Assembly: GCA_030407085.1 (NCBI GenBank)
Contig: CM059586.1
Coordinates: forward strand, 104,049,501 to 104,113,500
Reading direction: 5' to 3'
Origin: Trichopria drosophilae
Taxonomy: Eukaryota; Arthropoda; Insecta; Hymenoptera; Diapriidae
DNA length: 64,000 nucleotides
This document shows, piece by piece, positions 32,688 through 43,742 of the stretch; position 1 is the stretch's first letter; each line of letters begins with the position of its first letter. A program made the translations under genes and the position numbers. The notes below the pieces were generated by a model, which ran no database searches, had not been told where the DNA came from, and was given only the letters and a program-made list of their open reading frames with translations.

Positions 32688-34142
32688 TTATAACCGACCT
32701 ACGCATTTCAAATCCGCATCGGATAAATAATTTAAAATTATTCGAATTGCTGGTGATGGTATATGTGCAATTCGATGAATTAAAAATATATTTTCCAATA
32801 CCGGTTCACATTCCTTCAACATGGTTTTGCGTTTTATCGCATTTTTGAATGCAATGTTCAAGGAATCGCGGTATAGAGGGAATTTTTCATTGTTCGATTG
32901 GAATAATTCAATCACGTCAGGATTAATATACCATGCCGTGTAGATGTAATGTTTTTTTAGCAGATCGAACATGCGTAGGTCTGCAGAGAATTTGGTCACT
33001 TTGAGTTCTTGCACTTCACTGTGGCACTGCTCTTCAAACGTGGAAACGTCAAATTCCTGAAGCACTGTCTCGTTCCTCAAAATTCGCGACACGATGGAAC
33101 CACCTGGCAATTCCGCAACCTTCATTTTAACAAGGTGGCTAACCAGGGAAATCAGTTTTACAGAGTCCAACTCTGAAATTTGGCGACGAACCGTTCTTCG
33201 TAATATAACATTCAGAATTGCTTTGTTCCTAACAACCACACTATTTACGCCACTCCTATATTTCATCAGCAGATCAAACACTTTATTGCTGTTTGTCGCT
33301 TTCGAAATAAAGGCAGTATACAGAGCAGTCTTACTATGACTGTTTACGAGGTCGACGTCGCAACCATTCTGCATATATAATGACGCACACTCCTCTTGTC
33401 CAAAGAACGCTGCCGTGTGAAGTGGAGTGCCCAAATCCGACAGGCTGTTTACGTCTAGTGTTGGTGTTAATTCTTCGGCGACTTCAAAATTTCCACATTC
33501 CGTTATGGAATGCAGAATGGATCGACGCCTGAAGCTGTCAGCCATTTGAAAATCATACTTCAATCTTGCGATGAAAGTTACCAACTTCTTGTTAGCGTGG
33601 GGTAGAATCAAATCTAACGCCGCCCGATCGCAGGGATTTTCGGCATTAATAATCAGCCGATGTTCAACCAAAAGTTCCAATATTTTTAGAAGGTTTTCTT
33701 GTAAATCCTGGTATTTTGCAACATCTTCGTCTGCTATATGACCTTCATCGTTGCGAACGAAGGCTTGACAAGCGCCGGAAAAATGGTCGGCAAGCAAATC
33801 CAACACAGACCTATTTGCACTGTTGACAATAGACGGGTTGGCTCCGTTATTCAACAGCAACCTCACGATGCCGAGATTAAAGTTGCTGCAAGCGATGTGT
33901 AGTGCTGTATTCCCGTTACGATCTCCAATATTCGGATCATAGCCGACTATCAAGAATGGCTTCACATAGTGGATGATGTCCTTGTGTACCGCCAGCAAGA
34001 ACATCTCCACGTAGACGACAGTCGCAAGTCGTAATGCACGTAAAATGGTTCCGTAACTTTCGCTCCTTATTCCAAACTCGATCTCTTGCTCCACTTGCTT
34101 CACCGCAGTGAGGCAGCAAGGATCTGTACAAACTGGATACAT
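32688..34142 (-). CDS. Ankyrin-repeat protein with PRANC/F-box-like C-terminus, 484 aa
   Basis: Single-exon frame of 484 codons with an ATG about 55 bp downstream of a TATA+Inr promoter. Clear ankyrin units lie at residues 76-105 (NGNTALHIACSNFNLGIV), 237-266 (GTPLHTAAFFGQEECASLY) and 267-300, with degenerate ones at 140-235. The C-terminal segment 447-484 (VLENIFLIHRI..., PSPAIRIILNYLSDADL) resembles PRANC or F-box endings, which recruit SCF ubiquitin ligase, with the ankyrins choosing targets. PRANC proteins are known from poxviruses, Wolbachia and some parasitoid wasps; here the flanks are insect DNA. A SOCS-box reading of the C-terminus is the alternative. Two decayed copies share promoter and flanks. 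There is no signal peptide, so a cytosolic role is inferred; the target is unknown. Confidence 0.8.
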   Translation of the reverse strand: MYPVCTDPCCLTAVKQVEQEIEFGIRSESYGTILRALRLATVVYVEMFLLAVHKDIIHYVKPFLIVGYDPNIGDRNGNTALHIACSNFNLGIVRLLLNNGANPSIVNSANRSVLDLLADHFSGACQAFVRNDEGHIADEDVAKYQDLQENLLKILELLVEHRLIINAENPCDRAALDLILPHANKKLVTFIARLKYDFQMADSFRRRSILHSITECGNFEVAEELTPTLDVNSLSDLGTPLHTAAFFGQEECASLYMQNGCDVDLVNSHSKTALYTAFISKATNSNKVFDLLMKYRSGVNSVVVRNKAILNVILRRTVRRQISELDSVKLISLVSHLVKMKVAELPGGSIVSRILRNETVLQEFDVSTFEEQCHSEVQELKVTKFSADLRMFDLLKKHYIYTAWYINPDVIELFQSNNEKFPLYRDSLNIAFKNAIKRKTMLKECEPVLENIFLIHRIAHIPSPAIRIILNYLSDADLKCVGRL

Positions 34143-34193
34143 TGTTCTGTTTTTTGTGTTACTTCTGGATAGAGCCCCGAAGCTTATTCAGAA

Positions 34194-34250
34194 AATACTG
34201 ACTGTAGTCGGGAAAAGCGCTACCTTTATATACTCGTTTTCACCGGCTAC
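34194..34250 (-). promoter_or_regulatory. TATA and initiator promoter of the ankyrin gene
   Basis: TATATAAAG on the minus strand (34224-34232) is followed about 25-30 bp downstream by TCAGTA (34197-34202), an insect initiator. The predicted leader is only about 55 nt. The same pair is conserved in copy 3 (9669-9705). Confidence 0.65.
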
Positions 34251-34319
34251 CTGCCTCCTTTTCCATGGTTTTAGGGTTCACTGGGGGTAGTTCGAATCTT
34301 TCGGAAACGCCCAGCTGAC

Positions 34320-34816
34320 AAGTTCTTACGAATGAAACGAAAACAACCAATATCTCGTCTTCAGGTATTAAAACTAGTTTTCCATCAAAAAATTGCATGT
34401 CTAAATTTTCACTAAGATATTTCGTGTATGAAATTGTATATTATTTTTATCCTTTACACAAATGTATATGACATTCAGAACGCATAATTTTCTGAAAGGA
34501 ATAATTCAATCAATGCCAGTGTATTGTATTTTGATTGTGCAAGACAACAATTTGAAATGTGAGAATTGCAGAAAGTTTTCAACAAACTTTGCTGCACTAT
34601 ACCGATTCGTATCTCATCGCTTGAATTTTCGGTAGTTCAATTTTTTGTCCTTCGTTTTATGATGATTTCAATTTCAGTTTAATATAGAAATTTAAATGAA
34701 TATATTTAATATAAATGGTAAAAATGTGATATGTTTGTTGTTCTATTGGGACGTTGCGGATCCATCTTTTAGGGAATCAGACTATAAGCAATTTTTGAAC
34801 GGAATTCAAAAAATGA
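34320..34816. other. Intergenic, no gene recognised
   Basis: Upstream region of the ankyrin gene; AT-rich, with no supported feature beyond the core promoter. Confidence 0.5.
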
Positions 34817-35025
34817 CAATTTTTGGCAGGGGAACAAAGTCCGAAAATCAACATACCGAAAGGCCAAAATTTCGATATAGCATGGTTCTAGCGTGATTTT
34901 CTTCACTTTGTCTTGTAAAATTTGGCAAAAAGAAAGCAAATTAAAATACCTTGCACTCTCGCAATATCGAAATTTTATCCTTTCGGCGTTTTGATTTTCG
35001 GAACTTTATTCCCCGGCCCAATTTT
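34817..35025. mobile_element. Inverted-repeat MITE of about 210 bp
   Basis: Left arm 34817-34880 and right arm 34963-35025 are imperfect complements (GGGGAAYAAAGT, CCGAAAATCAA, CCGAAAGG, AATTTCGATAT in order). Several mismatches indicate age. It is non-coding. Confidence 0.55.
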
Positions 35026-35538
35026 TTTTATCAAATCATTGGGAGATTTGTTCTATCCTGCTCATTTGCGAGTTTTATGCCATATTTACTATTTTGATTG
35101 AAAAAGTTAAAATGTAATTTTCAAAAGGTTTGCTAAAAATCGTCTGCATACACGTACGTTCATTGAAACTGGAATACATTTTCTTTTCATTAAGTATGTG
35201 TGTATAAACATGCGTTGATCCTTGTATAAATTTTGCAAAATACATATGTACATACGTTGGAATGCTTAATAAAAAATATAATAATCGCTGCAATTGAATT
35301 ATATATTTATTTGTACATATTTATACATGTAGTATAATCTCGAACAATTTAAGAAACCAGTCGTATCATCATCTTCTTCGAACATTTAAACAAAAGTCTT
35401 GCACTTAAGTATCTCTTAAACGTACACTGACAATGAGAGAAGTTATTTACTAATTTAGTTAATCTAAGCTAATTTCAAGGCTCTTACTGTAAAGTTGTAA
35501 CAGTAACTGTAAAGTCAAAGACGACAGGTAACTTTCAG

Positions 35539-35757
35539 ATGAAAATACCAGCATTTTCCTGCATGTCAGCAATGTTATTGTATATTAACTCATACATTTT
35601 AACATTCAATGAACGTTCGTTAACTGTTAATCCAGCTTATATTAAATTCTGTCGTTTAAACTGCGAATGTCAAGTATGTGTCGAAAAATTCATAAAGAAT
35701 CAAATAACTGCGTGTGTGTCTGTTTATCTCTGTTTCGGTGAAACTGTAAGCTCGTAA
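35539..35757 (+). other. 72-codon Cys-rich frame, present in both arms
   Basis: The frame encodes a short protein with five Cys residues in a row of small motifs (CRLNCECQVC). The right-arm copy (47654-47872, minus) differs at three residues. Conservation reflects the arm identity, not necessarily selection, so coding status is undecided. An N-terminal hydrophobic stretch (MLLYINSYILTF) could be a signal or membrane segment. Confidence 0.25.
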
Positions 35758-36899
35758 ATATACTAAATTTCACGAAATGAGCCCAACATTAATATTTAAA
35801 ATTCTTATATTAACTATTAAGATAAGAAATTTAACGGAATCTCACATTACGACAACTTCTGTATAAAGTTCCTTACCCGATCAAAATCTAAATTCTGTTA
35901 GCTTTACTATGAAGCTATTTAATTAACTATAAACAAAACATTTTTGTCTGTGTACTGCTCCGACGCGTTGGCACTTAGGCAAATATATTCTCAAGAAACT
36001 TTTAAAACTTAAATTATTACTTTTTTAATGAAAATAGTAAACACGATATAAAACTCGCAAATGAGCCAAATAAAACGAATTTCCATATAATTTGATAATA
36101 TTGGGCATATAAGACTGTCGTGACGGATTTTCTCCACATTTTCATGCGATTTCTTCCTCGTTCCGGAGCACAGGCTAGAAACAGATAAAAAAATTATAGC
36201 GACACTGTAAGAGAATGAAAAAACGCGCTACTTTCAGCATTCATATCATCAAATCTGAATTAAGACCATGGAACACTTTGCTATTAAGAGACGGATGCAG
36301 ATACATTATAAAGTGTTAATGGACGTATAATCAGAAAATGTGATTTATAAATATAATGATCTTTACATTGTTGTATATTGTTTAGTGTCATTATTTCACA
36401 TTGTGAATTCAGAGACTAATATTCGAAACACATCGATTGATGGCTAAACCCATAGATTCCGGGCCCAGAGTTTCGAAACCGTTAGAAAGTTTAGGGTAGC
36501 TTCTGCACGGACCGAAATATTTTTCAAAACAATATACCACGGATAGATTGCCGACTATACTTTTGCGATGCAGGTAGTCTTTTTCCAAGTGACTCGGCAG
36601 AAAATACCTTACCCCCGTAAAACTTATGAAAACGTGCAGAAAAATAGAGAAATGTATAGGCGAACATCTGCTGCTGTCAGTTAAAATTCACAAAAATTTT
36701 AGTGAAGAGAAAAACACATTTTCTGAATACTTCGTGTCTGTACCATACCCTTAAAGATTACAGGGGTGTCAATGTTGATTTTTCATAAAAATATGAAAAT
36801 ACCATTCTTTCTTTTTCTATTCCTGAATATCTTCAATATAGTAGCAACATTTATTTATTTCTATCTCTATGGGAATGGAAATGTGAATCATTATACAAT

Positions 36900-37560
36900 C
36901 AAAAATTACCATTCTTTCTCGTTCTCTTTGTCTTGATCGCTGTATACTTCGATTTCTTTCTTGAACTCGTAATCCTGGTCGTTCTTGATCTCGCTTTCTT
37001 CTTTCCCAGGATTCTAGTTCTTGATCCCTTGAAAAATGTATCCTTTCCTTTTCATTTCCTCTTGGTATTTGTACTTTCTCGTTTCATTCTATAGTTCTTG
37101 ACTTCGTTCTCTCTCTTTCTTGTGTCCATTTGATCGTTGTATTTCTTTCCCAGTTTCTTAACGGACTTTCATCAACGTCTGTATCCGAGAACTTATTTTA
37201 TTTAATTAATTAATGCAAAAACTCTAAATAATAAACAATATATATTGACAACTATTTCTTGCTAAAAATTACACCTGACTTTCCAATTATCTCTCTCTTA
37301 CTTTTTCTATTTCTGATCCAGTTGCTGCTTTTTCTTTTAATCGTTTTCTTTCTTTTTCAATTGAACTTTTTATTTCCAAAATTTCTTTGTGATACCTTGA
37401 TCGTTTGCTTTCTGGTTCCTACTCATGTTTTCGTTCTCGTCTTCTTGTTTACTGTATTTCATGTTCTTGACCTTGTTTTTTTTCATAATTTTCTTCTTGG
37501 TCAGATCGTGGAGTGTAGTTTGATATATCAGATCATTCTTGGATGTCGGAATATCCCGAG
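36900..37560 (-). pseudogene. Arg/Lys/Glu-rich coding remnant (left arm)
   Basis: Minus-strand counterpart of 41810-42470. Reading frames give DSGYSDIQE, SDISNYTPRSDQEE, an ERKHE...ESKRSRYHKEILEIKSSIEKE segment with coiled-coil character, and an ERRKRDQERPGL / RQRERER tail, broken by stops. It looks like a highly charged disordered protein downstream of the small gene at 37564-38043. Function is unknown. Confidence 0.4.
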
Positions 37561-37563
37561 TCA

Positions 37564-38043
37564 TCAAAAATTGCTGATGACGGGATTGATTTTTTTGTTT
37601 AAATGATATAAGGAATTTTTTTTTGCATTTGTTATTTTATGTTTATATTTTAATTCTTTCCGATGCATTTGCGAAAATTTTAAATCTTTCCGCTTTATTT
37701 TTATTATAATTCCGTCTTCTCTATTTACTTCCAACCGGTTCAAATATTGTTTATCGTCTAAAAAATGAATTAATATTAATTAAATTATTGTAGTCATGAA
37801 TTAATCAATGTATTAATAAAATTAATTATAATTGATATTTATAAAATAATTTAGTGAAAAAAAAACTGACAGTTACTAGTGCTATAGAAACTCACCACTT
37901 TTTTGTAAAATTTTGCCTCTGTACAGTTTCTTATCTGTATACTTCAAACATTTGATATTTTCTTCTTCTACAGGTGCATTTATATCATCTTCTAAAAGAA
38001 TGGTTGTTGTCTTGATTTGAATCCAAAACACCAGCACGAACAT
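37564..38043 (-). CDS. Candidate two-exon small gene, 113 aa (left arm)
   Basis: Exon 1 is 38043-37896, with ATG and a GTGAGT donor; exon 2 is 37757-37564, after a TTTTTTAG acceptor. Joined, they encode ILLEDDINAPVEEENIK..., a DKKLYRGKILQKS segment and a DDKQYLNRLEV continuation, ending at a TGA. The pattern is typical of a small beta-rich module (xYRGxILxxSDDK), but I cannot name the family. The right-arm copy starts at 41336 and has TAG in place of the Tyr codon of KKLYRG, so only this arm stays open. The true end may lie further downstream if exon 2 is frameshifted. Confidence 0.4.
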
Positions 38044-38819
38044 TTTTTTTCTCTCACGTCAGATAACACATTCACGCCTTTACTCTAAAGTCTAATCTAT
38101 AAACATGCTAAAAGTTGATAGTATTGGTTATGTACGAAAAGAAAAAAATGTCAACGCGTATTCATTTTCAAGATGATTCATCATATTCACAAAATCGCTC
38201 GAAGAAATTTTTCATTCAGAATGTGACGACACTTTCTTGTGATCAATCACTAATAATGGTGAAAGCACTGTGACCAGAGTAAGTGAAATTCAAATCTTGC
38301 GTATACTTATCAAACTGATAAATAATTAATTATAATTTATTTATAACAGCTGATATATTGCAAATATTTAAAGGCAGGCAACAAAAGATCCAGTTCTAAT
38401 GATTTCAATTATGAGTATAAATCGGATAATTTATTGAAAATGTGGACATAAATTTGGCGCAATTTAATAATGGTAAATTCAAAAAACTTTGTTTTAATAC
38501 TATATTTAATAATAAATTAATAGCATTCGTAAACTGCATTAAAATAGAATTTTCTACTTGAACATATATGGTACGTACGTCGCAAATATTCCATACGAAT
38601 ATAATGAACTAGATTAAATATTGACAGTTTTATAATTTTCTTTATTTATTGTACTTTTATTATCTTATCCAAGGATGAAGTGAAAATAAAGGATCATATT
38701 TTTACCTCTTAAACCAACGAAATTTAGTGCACAATCTGATGTTTAACACAACCAAATACAGAAAATATTAATTAATTTTCCTCGCTGTTATAAAAGTATG
38801 CTATCAATTCTACAACAGA

Positions 38820-39560
38820 CGAATGGCTGTTTCTGCAATTTTGCAATTTCTGTCCATTTTTACTGGTCTCCCTGCTGTGAGTAATGAAAGCCGGAATAAC
38901 TGGCCGAAAACCGACTTCGGTTTCTACCATAGAAATTTCTCTTATATGTCTATTTTTACAAATAAGGATACATTTTTTGTAACAGATGCTCATGATAACT
39001 GTAACGTTCACGATTGTGGTAGCGAATACGACAACGACGATGATAATCAAGATGAATGGAGTGATGCATCTAGCAATTTCAATAGTAATGAAGAACCCGA
39101 ATTTTTGAGAGCTTTACCCAGGAGCTCAATTCAGTGTCGTTATAGGATCTTATTATATCCGTATCATCTCTGAAACTGCGACATTGTTTCTCGAATGTTT
39201 CCGTAGATGATATACTGAATTTAGTGTCGAAAATTTGTATCTCGCCTAATAATTTCCGTAAGAGTACATTGAAAAAACACCTTTCTGATTCTCATATTCC
39301 TATAATGAAAAACGTTTATTGTCCAAATTGTACTTCTTCGTCAAACAATACGGAAAATGATATAAATAACGGCGAATTTATAGAAAATGAAGAACCTGCC
39401 GTTAGTGACGTAGATTTATGCGATTGTAATATATCTGAAAATGATAATTATTTCATTGAAATATCATTGGTTTCACAACTTTGTTCTGTTTTTCAACGTA
39501 ATAACTTTTTTAACAACATAAAAAGTCTATTATGTACAGCCGTGTTATCAGAAAATCATT

Positions 39561-39607
<47 letters not shown>

Positions 39608-39920
39608 ATCGTTATACAAGGAATTTTCTCGCATAGGAAATATTTTAAGCAATACTAATAATATATCATTCATGGGGTATACAGATGGGATTCAAATGTT
39701 TAAATCTTGAAAATACAGTATACGGGGGTTTTTTTAGTGATACTCGAACTTCCTTACGAAGTAAGATTTAAAGTTGAAAACATAATTTTAGCAGGATTAT
39801 GGTTTGGCGATAAAAACCCCATCCTAACACGTTGTTAGAACCACTCAAGAAACCTCTTAGGGAATTGTACAAAGGGATTCAAAGGGGTATAATGTGTATG
39901 ACATGTATATAATATATGTA
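38820..39920 (+). pseudogene. N-terminal part of a KDZ/Plavaka-like transposase
   Basis: An acidic N-terminus (YDNDDDNQDEWSDASS) leads to a frame-shifted LRALP / LYPGAQFSVVIGSYYI segment. Next are STLKKHLSDSH..., a zinc-like YCPNC, NYFIEISLVSQLCSVFQ, GSLYKEFSRI and YTDGIQMFKS, then LELPYEVRFKVENIILAGLWFGDKNPIL in a new frame. This order (LYPGA, CxxC, ALxDQL, TDGIxxFKSS, NIILAGLWFG) is that of long arthropod transposases related to KDZ or CACTA groups. The catalytic C-terminal half is absent. An (AT)n run splits the frame at about 39563. It is the only transposase inside the inverted-arm structure and is not functional. Confidence 0.6.
39563..39602. repeat. (AT)n microsatellite
   Basis: About 19 perfect AT repeats inside the transposase remnant. 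Confidence 0.95.
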
Positions 39921-40156
39921 ATATGTGTAATATGTATAATACTACTCATACGACCTACGGCAGTAAGGTCAATATAACGTAATTCAAGACCCAGTTCTAT
40001 AGGAGAAGTCGAATGGAACAGTAAAAGTTATGCCCACATCTAGCGGCGATAAAATGAACAACTTTGCATACCCCAATGGTCGGGCGCCCGATAAATAGCA
40101 AAATTATAATGAATAATTGTACATATTGCGATAATTTTTTGTACAGTATATTATTG

Positions 40157-40290
40157 GTTGCGTTTATTTATTATTTATTTATTAGAATCATACGGGCGTA
40201 CACGCCCATTTACATAAAAAATATAACAAAAAGTTATGGCGCATAACATACAAATAAAAGTAATTGAAAAAATCAGTAATAACATAACTC
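40157..40290 (-). mobile_element. 5'-truncated LINE 3' end
   Basis: A TTTATTTATTATTTATTTATT run at the left is the minus-strand tail. It is followed by ACGGGCGTACACGCCCATTT and ATGGCGCATAACATAC, the same layout as the 3' end of the LINE at 43577. No coding portion is retained. Confidence 0.45.
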
Positions 40291-41030
40291 TTTATATATA
40301 TGATTTTATGATTTATATATGATTTTTAAACTCATAGTTTCTCAAAATTCATGGTTGAAACTTTAAAAAAAGTGTTTTTCAAACATAAATTACCAAAAAA
40401 AAAAAATAAATAGAAACAGAATAGCGAATCGAAAAAGGTGGCAGCAGTTACATTTCCAATAAGCGCAAGTCCGAGTTTCGGGGGTGTTCAACATAAAAAG
40501 TTCATAACTCGAAAACTAAAAGACATACCACGAATTAAAAATCTGAATAAAATAATAGATAAAATTTGCCATAAAATAACAATATTTAAAAAAAATAAAA
40601 AGGGTGCCCGATGGTTAAAAATCGTTAAAAAAATTGTTTTTTCATGCGTTTATTATTATAATATTTAATTATAAATATTTTTTTTCGAAAAGTTCTTTTC
40701 TTAAAGACTTTTTTTACTATAGTGCAGCAAATTTTCTCCAATTTCGATAAAATGCCGCCATTTTGAAAATATTCGGAATTTAAAAAAATCCCTTTACCAC
40801 ATTTATATATATTCTACGAACTAACTTTTCTGTAATTTTTAACAAAATCGGAGATGTGATTTGAGATCGTCATCGATTTGACGAAGAATGACTCTTTATA
40901 TAATTATTGTCCATATGTAATTTGGTATTAAATGTGTTTCGGTTTGTTCAAATATATTATAGTATTTACTTGTAGAAAATAGACTTATTCTCAGCGTTTC
41001 AACTATTCGTTATTTTTGTTTTTACCGTTT
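40291..41030. other. Spacer of the inverted structure, no gene recognised
   Basis: AT-rich. A GCCGCCATTTTGAAAAT block near 40752 is related to the dispersed GCCATTTTG repeats. No coding feature is supported. Confidence 0.45.
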
Positions 41031-41221
41031 TAACTGACAGCAGCAGATGTTCGCCTATACATTTCTCTATTTTTCTGCACGTTTTCATAAGTTTTACGGG
41101 GGTAAGGTATTTTCTGCGGAGTCTCTTGGAAAAAGACTACCTGCATCGCAAAAGTATAGTCGGCAATCTATCCGTGGTATATTGTTTTGAAAAATATTTC
41201 GGTCCGTGCAGAAGCTACCCT
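41031..41221 (+). repeat. 191-bp direct duplicate of 42701-42891
   Basis: The block equals 42701-42891 with one visible mismatch (CTGCGGAG against CTGCCGAG). It carries right-arm-specific bases (GTCTCTTGG, where the left arm has GTCACTTGG), so it derives from the right arm or the reverse. It ends exactly where a 21-bp LINE-matching filler begins. Confidence 0.85.
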
Positions 41222-41335
41222 AGCCAGAATTTACATTATCTTCGTACATAACCAATACTATCAACTTTTAGCATGTTTATAGATTAGACTTTAGAGTAAA
41301 GGCGTGAATGTGTTATCTGACGTGAGAGAAAAAAA

Positions 41336-42475
41336 ATGTTCGTGCTGGTGTTTTGGATTCAAATCAAGACAACAACCATTCTTTTAGAAGATGATATAAA
41401 TGCACCTGTAGAAGAAGAAAATAACAAATGTTTGAAGTATACAGATAAAAAACTGTAGAGAGGCAAAATTTTACAAAAAAGTGGTGAGTTTCTATAGCAC
41501 TAGTAACTGTCAGTTTTTTTTTCACTAAATTATTTTATAAATATCAATTATAATTAATTTTATTAATACATTGATTAATTCATGACTACAATAATTTAAT
41601 TAATATTAATTCATTTTTTAGACGATAAACAATATTTGAACCGGTTGGAAGTAAATAGAGAAGACGGAATTATAATAAAAATAAAGCGGAAAGATTTAAA
41701 ATTTTCGCAAATGCATCGGAAAGAATTAAAATATAAAAATAAAATAACAAATGCAAAAAAAAATTCCTTATATCATTTAAACAAAAAAATCAATCCCGTC
41801 ATCAGCAATTTTTGATGACTCGGGATATTCCGACATCCAAGAATGATCTGATATATCAAACTACACTCCACGATCTGATCAAGAAGAAAATTATGAAAAA
41901 AAAACAAGGTCAAGAACATGAAATACAGTAAACAAGAAGACGAGAACGAAAACATGAGAAGGAACCAGAAAGCAAACGATCAAGGTATCACAAAGAAATT
42001 TTGGAAATAAAAAGTTCAATTGAAAAAGAAAGAAAACGATTAAAAGAAAAAGCAGCAACTGGATCAGAAATAGAAAAAGTAAGAGAGAGATAATTGGAAA
42101 GTCAGGTGTAATTTTTAGCAAGAAATAGTTGTCAATATATATTGTTTATTATTTAGAGTTTTTGCATTAATTAATTAAATAAAATAAGTTCTCGGATACA
42201 GACGTTGATGAAAGTCCGTTAAGAAACTGGGAAAGAAATACAACGATCAAATGGACGCAAGAAAGAGAGAGAACGAAGTCAAGAACTATAGAATGAAACG
42301 AGAAAGTACAAATACCAAGAGGAAATGAAAAGGAAAGGATACATTTTTCAAGGGATCAAGAACTAGAATCCTGGGAAAGAAGAAAGCGAGATCAAGAACG
42401 ACCAGGATTACGAGTTCAAGAAAGAAATCGAAGTATACAGCGATCAAGACAAAGAGAACGAGAAAGAATGGTAAT
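41336..42475 (+). pseudogene. Right-arm copy of the small gene and charged remnant
   Basis: Inverted duplicate of 36900-38043. The exon 1 equivalent starts with ATG at 41336 but has a TAG in place of Tyr within KKLYRG. The downstream charged stretch keeps SRYHKEILEIKSSIEKERKR (about 41975-42040) and ELESWERRKRDQERPGL (42365-42420) with stops between. Probably not functional. Confidence 0.45.
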
Positions 42476-43742
42476 TTTTGATTGTATAATGATTCACATT
42501 TCCATTCCCATAGAGATAGAAATAAATAAATGTTGCTACTATATTGAAGATATTCAGGAATAGAAAAAGAAAGAATGGTATTTTCATATTTTTATGAAAA
42601 ATCAACATTGACACCCCTGGGTGTAATCTTTAAGGGTATGGTACAGACACGAAGTATTCAGAAAATGTGTTTTTCTCTTCACTAAAATTTTTGTGAATTT
42701 TAACTGACAGCAGCAGATGTTCGCCTATACATTTCTCTATTTTTCTGCACGTTTTCATAAGTTTTACGGGGGTAAGGTATTTTCTGCCGAGTCTCTTGGA
42801 AAAAGACTACCTGCATCGCAAAAGTATAGTCGGCAATCTATCCGTGGTATATTGTTTTGAAAAATATTTCGGTCCGTGCAGAAGCTACCCTAAACTTTCT
42901 AACGGTTTCGAAACTCTGGGCCCGGAATCTATGGGTTTAGCCATCAATCGATGTGTTTCGAATATTAGTCTCTGAATTCACAATGTGAAATAATGACACT
43001 AAACAATATACAACAATGTAAAGATCATTATATTTATAAATCACATTTTCTGATTATACGTCCATTAACACTTTATAATGTATCTGCATCCGTCTCTTAA
43101 TAGCAAAGTGTTCCATGGTCTTAATTCAGATTTGATGATATGAATGCTGAAAGTAGCGCGTTTTTTCATTCTCTTACAGTGTCGCTATAATTTTTTTATC
43201 TGTTTCTAGCCTGTGCTCCGGAACGAGGAAGAAATCGCATGAAAATGTGGAGAAAATCCGTCACGACAGTCTTATATGCCCAATATTATCAAATTATATG
43301 GAAATTCGTTTTATTTGGCTCATTTGCGAGTTTTATATCGTGTTTACTATTTTCATTAAAAAAGTAATAATTTAAGTTTTAAAAGTTTCTTGAGAATATA
43401 TTTGCCTAAGTGCCAACGCGTCGGAGCAGTACACAGACAAAAATGTTTTGTTTATAGTTAATTAAATAGCTTCATAGTAAAGCTAACAGAATTTAGATTT
43501 TGATCGGGTAAGGAACTTTATACAGAAGTTGTCGTAATGTGAGATTCCGTTAAATTTCTTATGTTAATAGTTAATATTTATTTATTTATTTATTTATTTA
43601 ATATTTCAACGGGCACAATTGCCCTCACAAACGAATACAAAATAAAATAAATAGCGAAACAGTGATAAACTGAGTACATGGTGAAATACAATATAAAATA
43701 AATAAAAAAGAACAACATACAAAGAAAGCATTTACAGAATAA

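Noticed and set aside
32688..34142. Recent viral or bacterial origin of the ankyrin gene
   Set aside because: PRANC-like ends occur in poxviruses and Wolbachia, but the promoter, poly(A) signal, base composition and flanks look insect; nothing viral or bacterial surrounds it.
37259..37606. 115-codon Leu/Phe-rich frame on the plus strand of the left arm (and its mirror)
   Set aside because: It is the antisense of the Arg/Glu-rich coding remnant; the hydrophobic look comes from reading purine-rich codons backwards.
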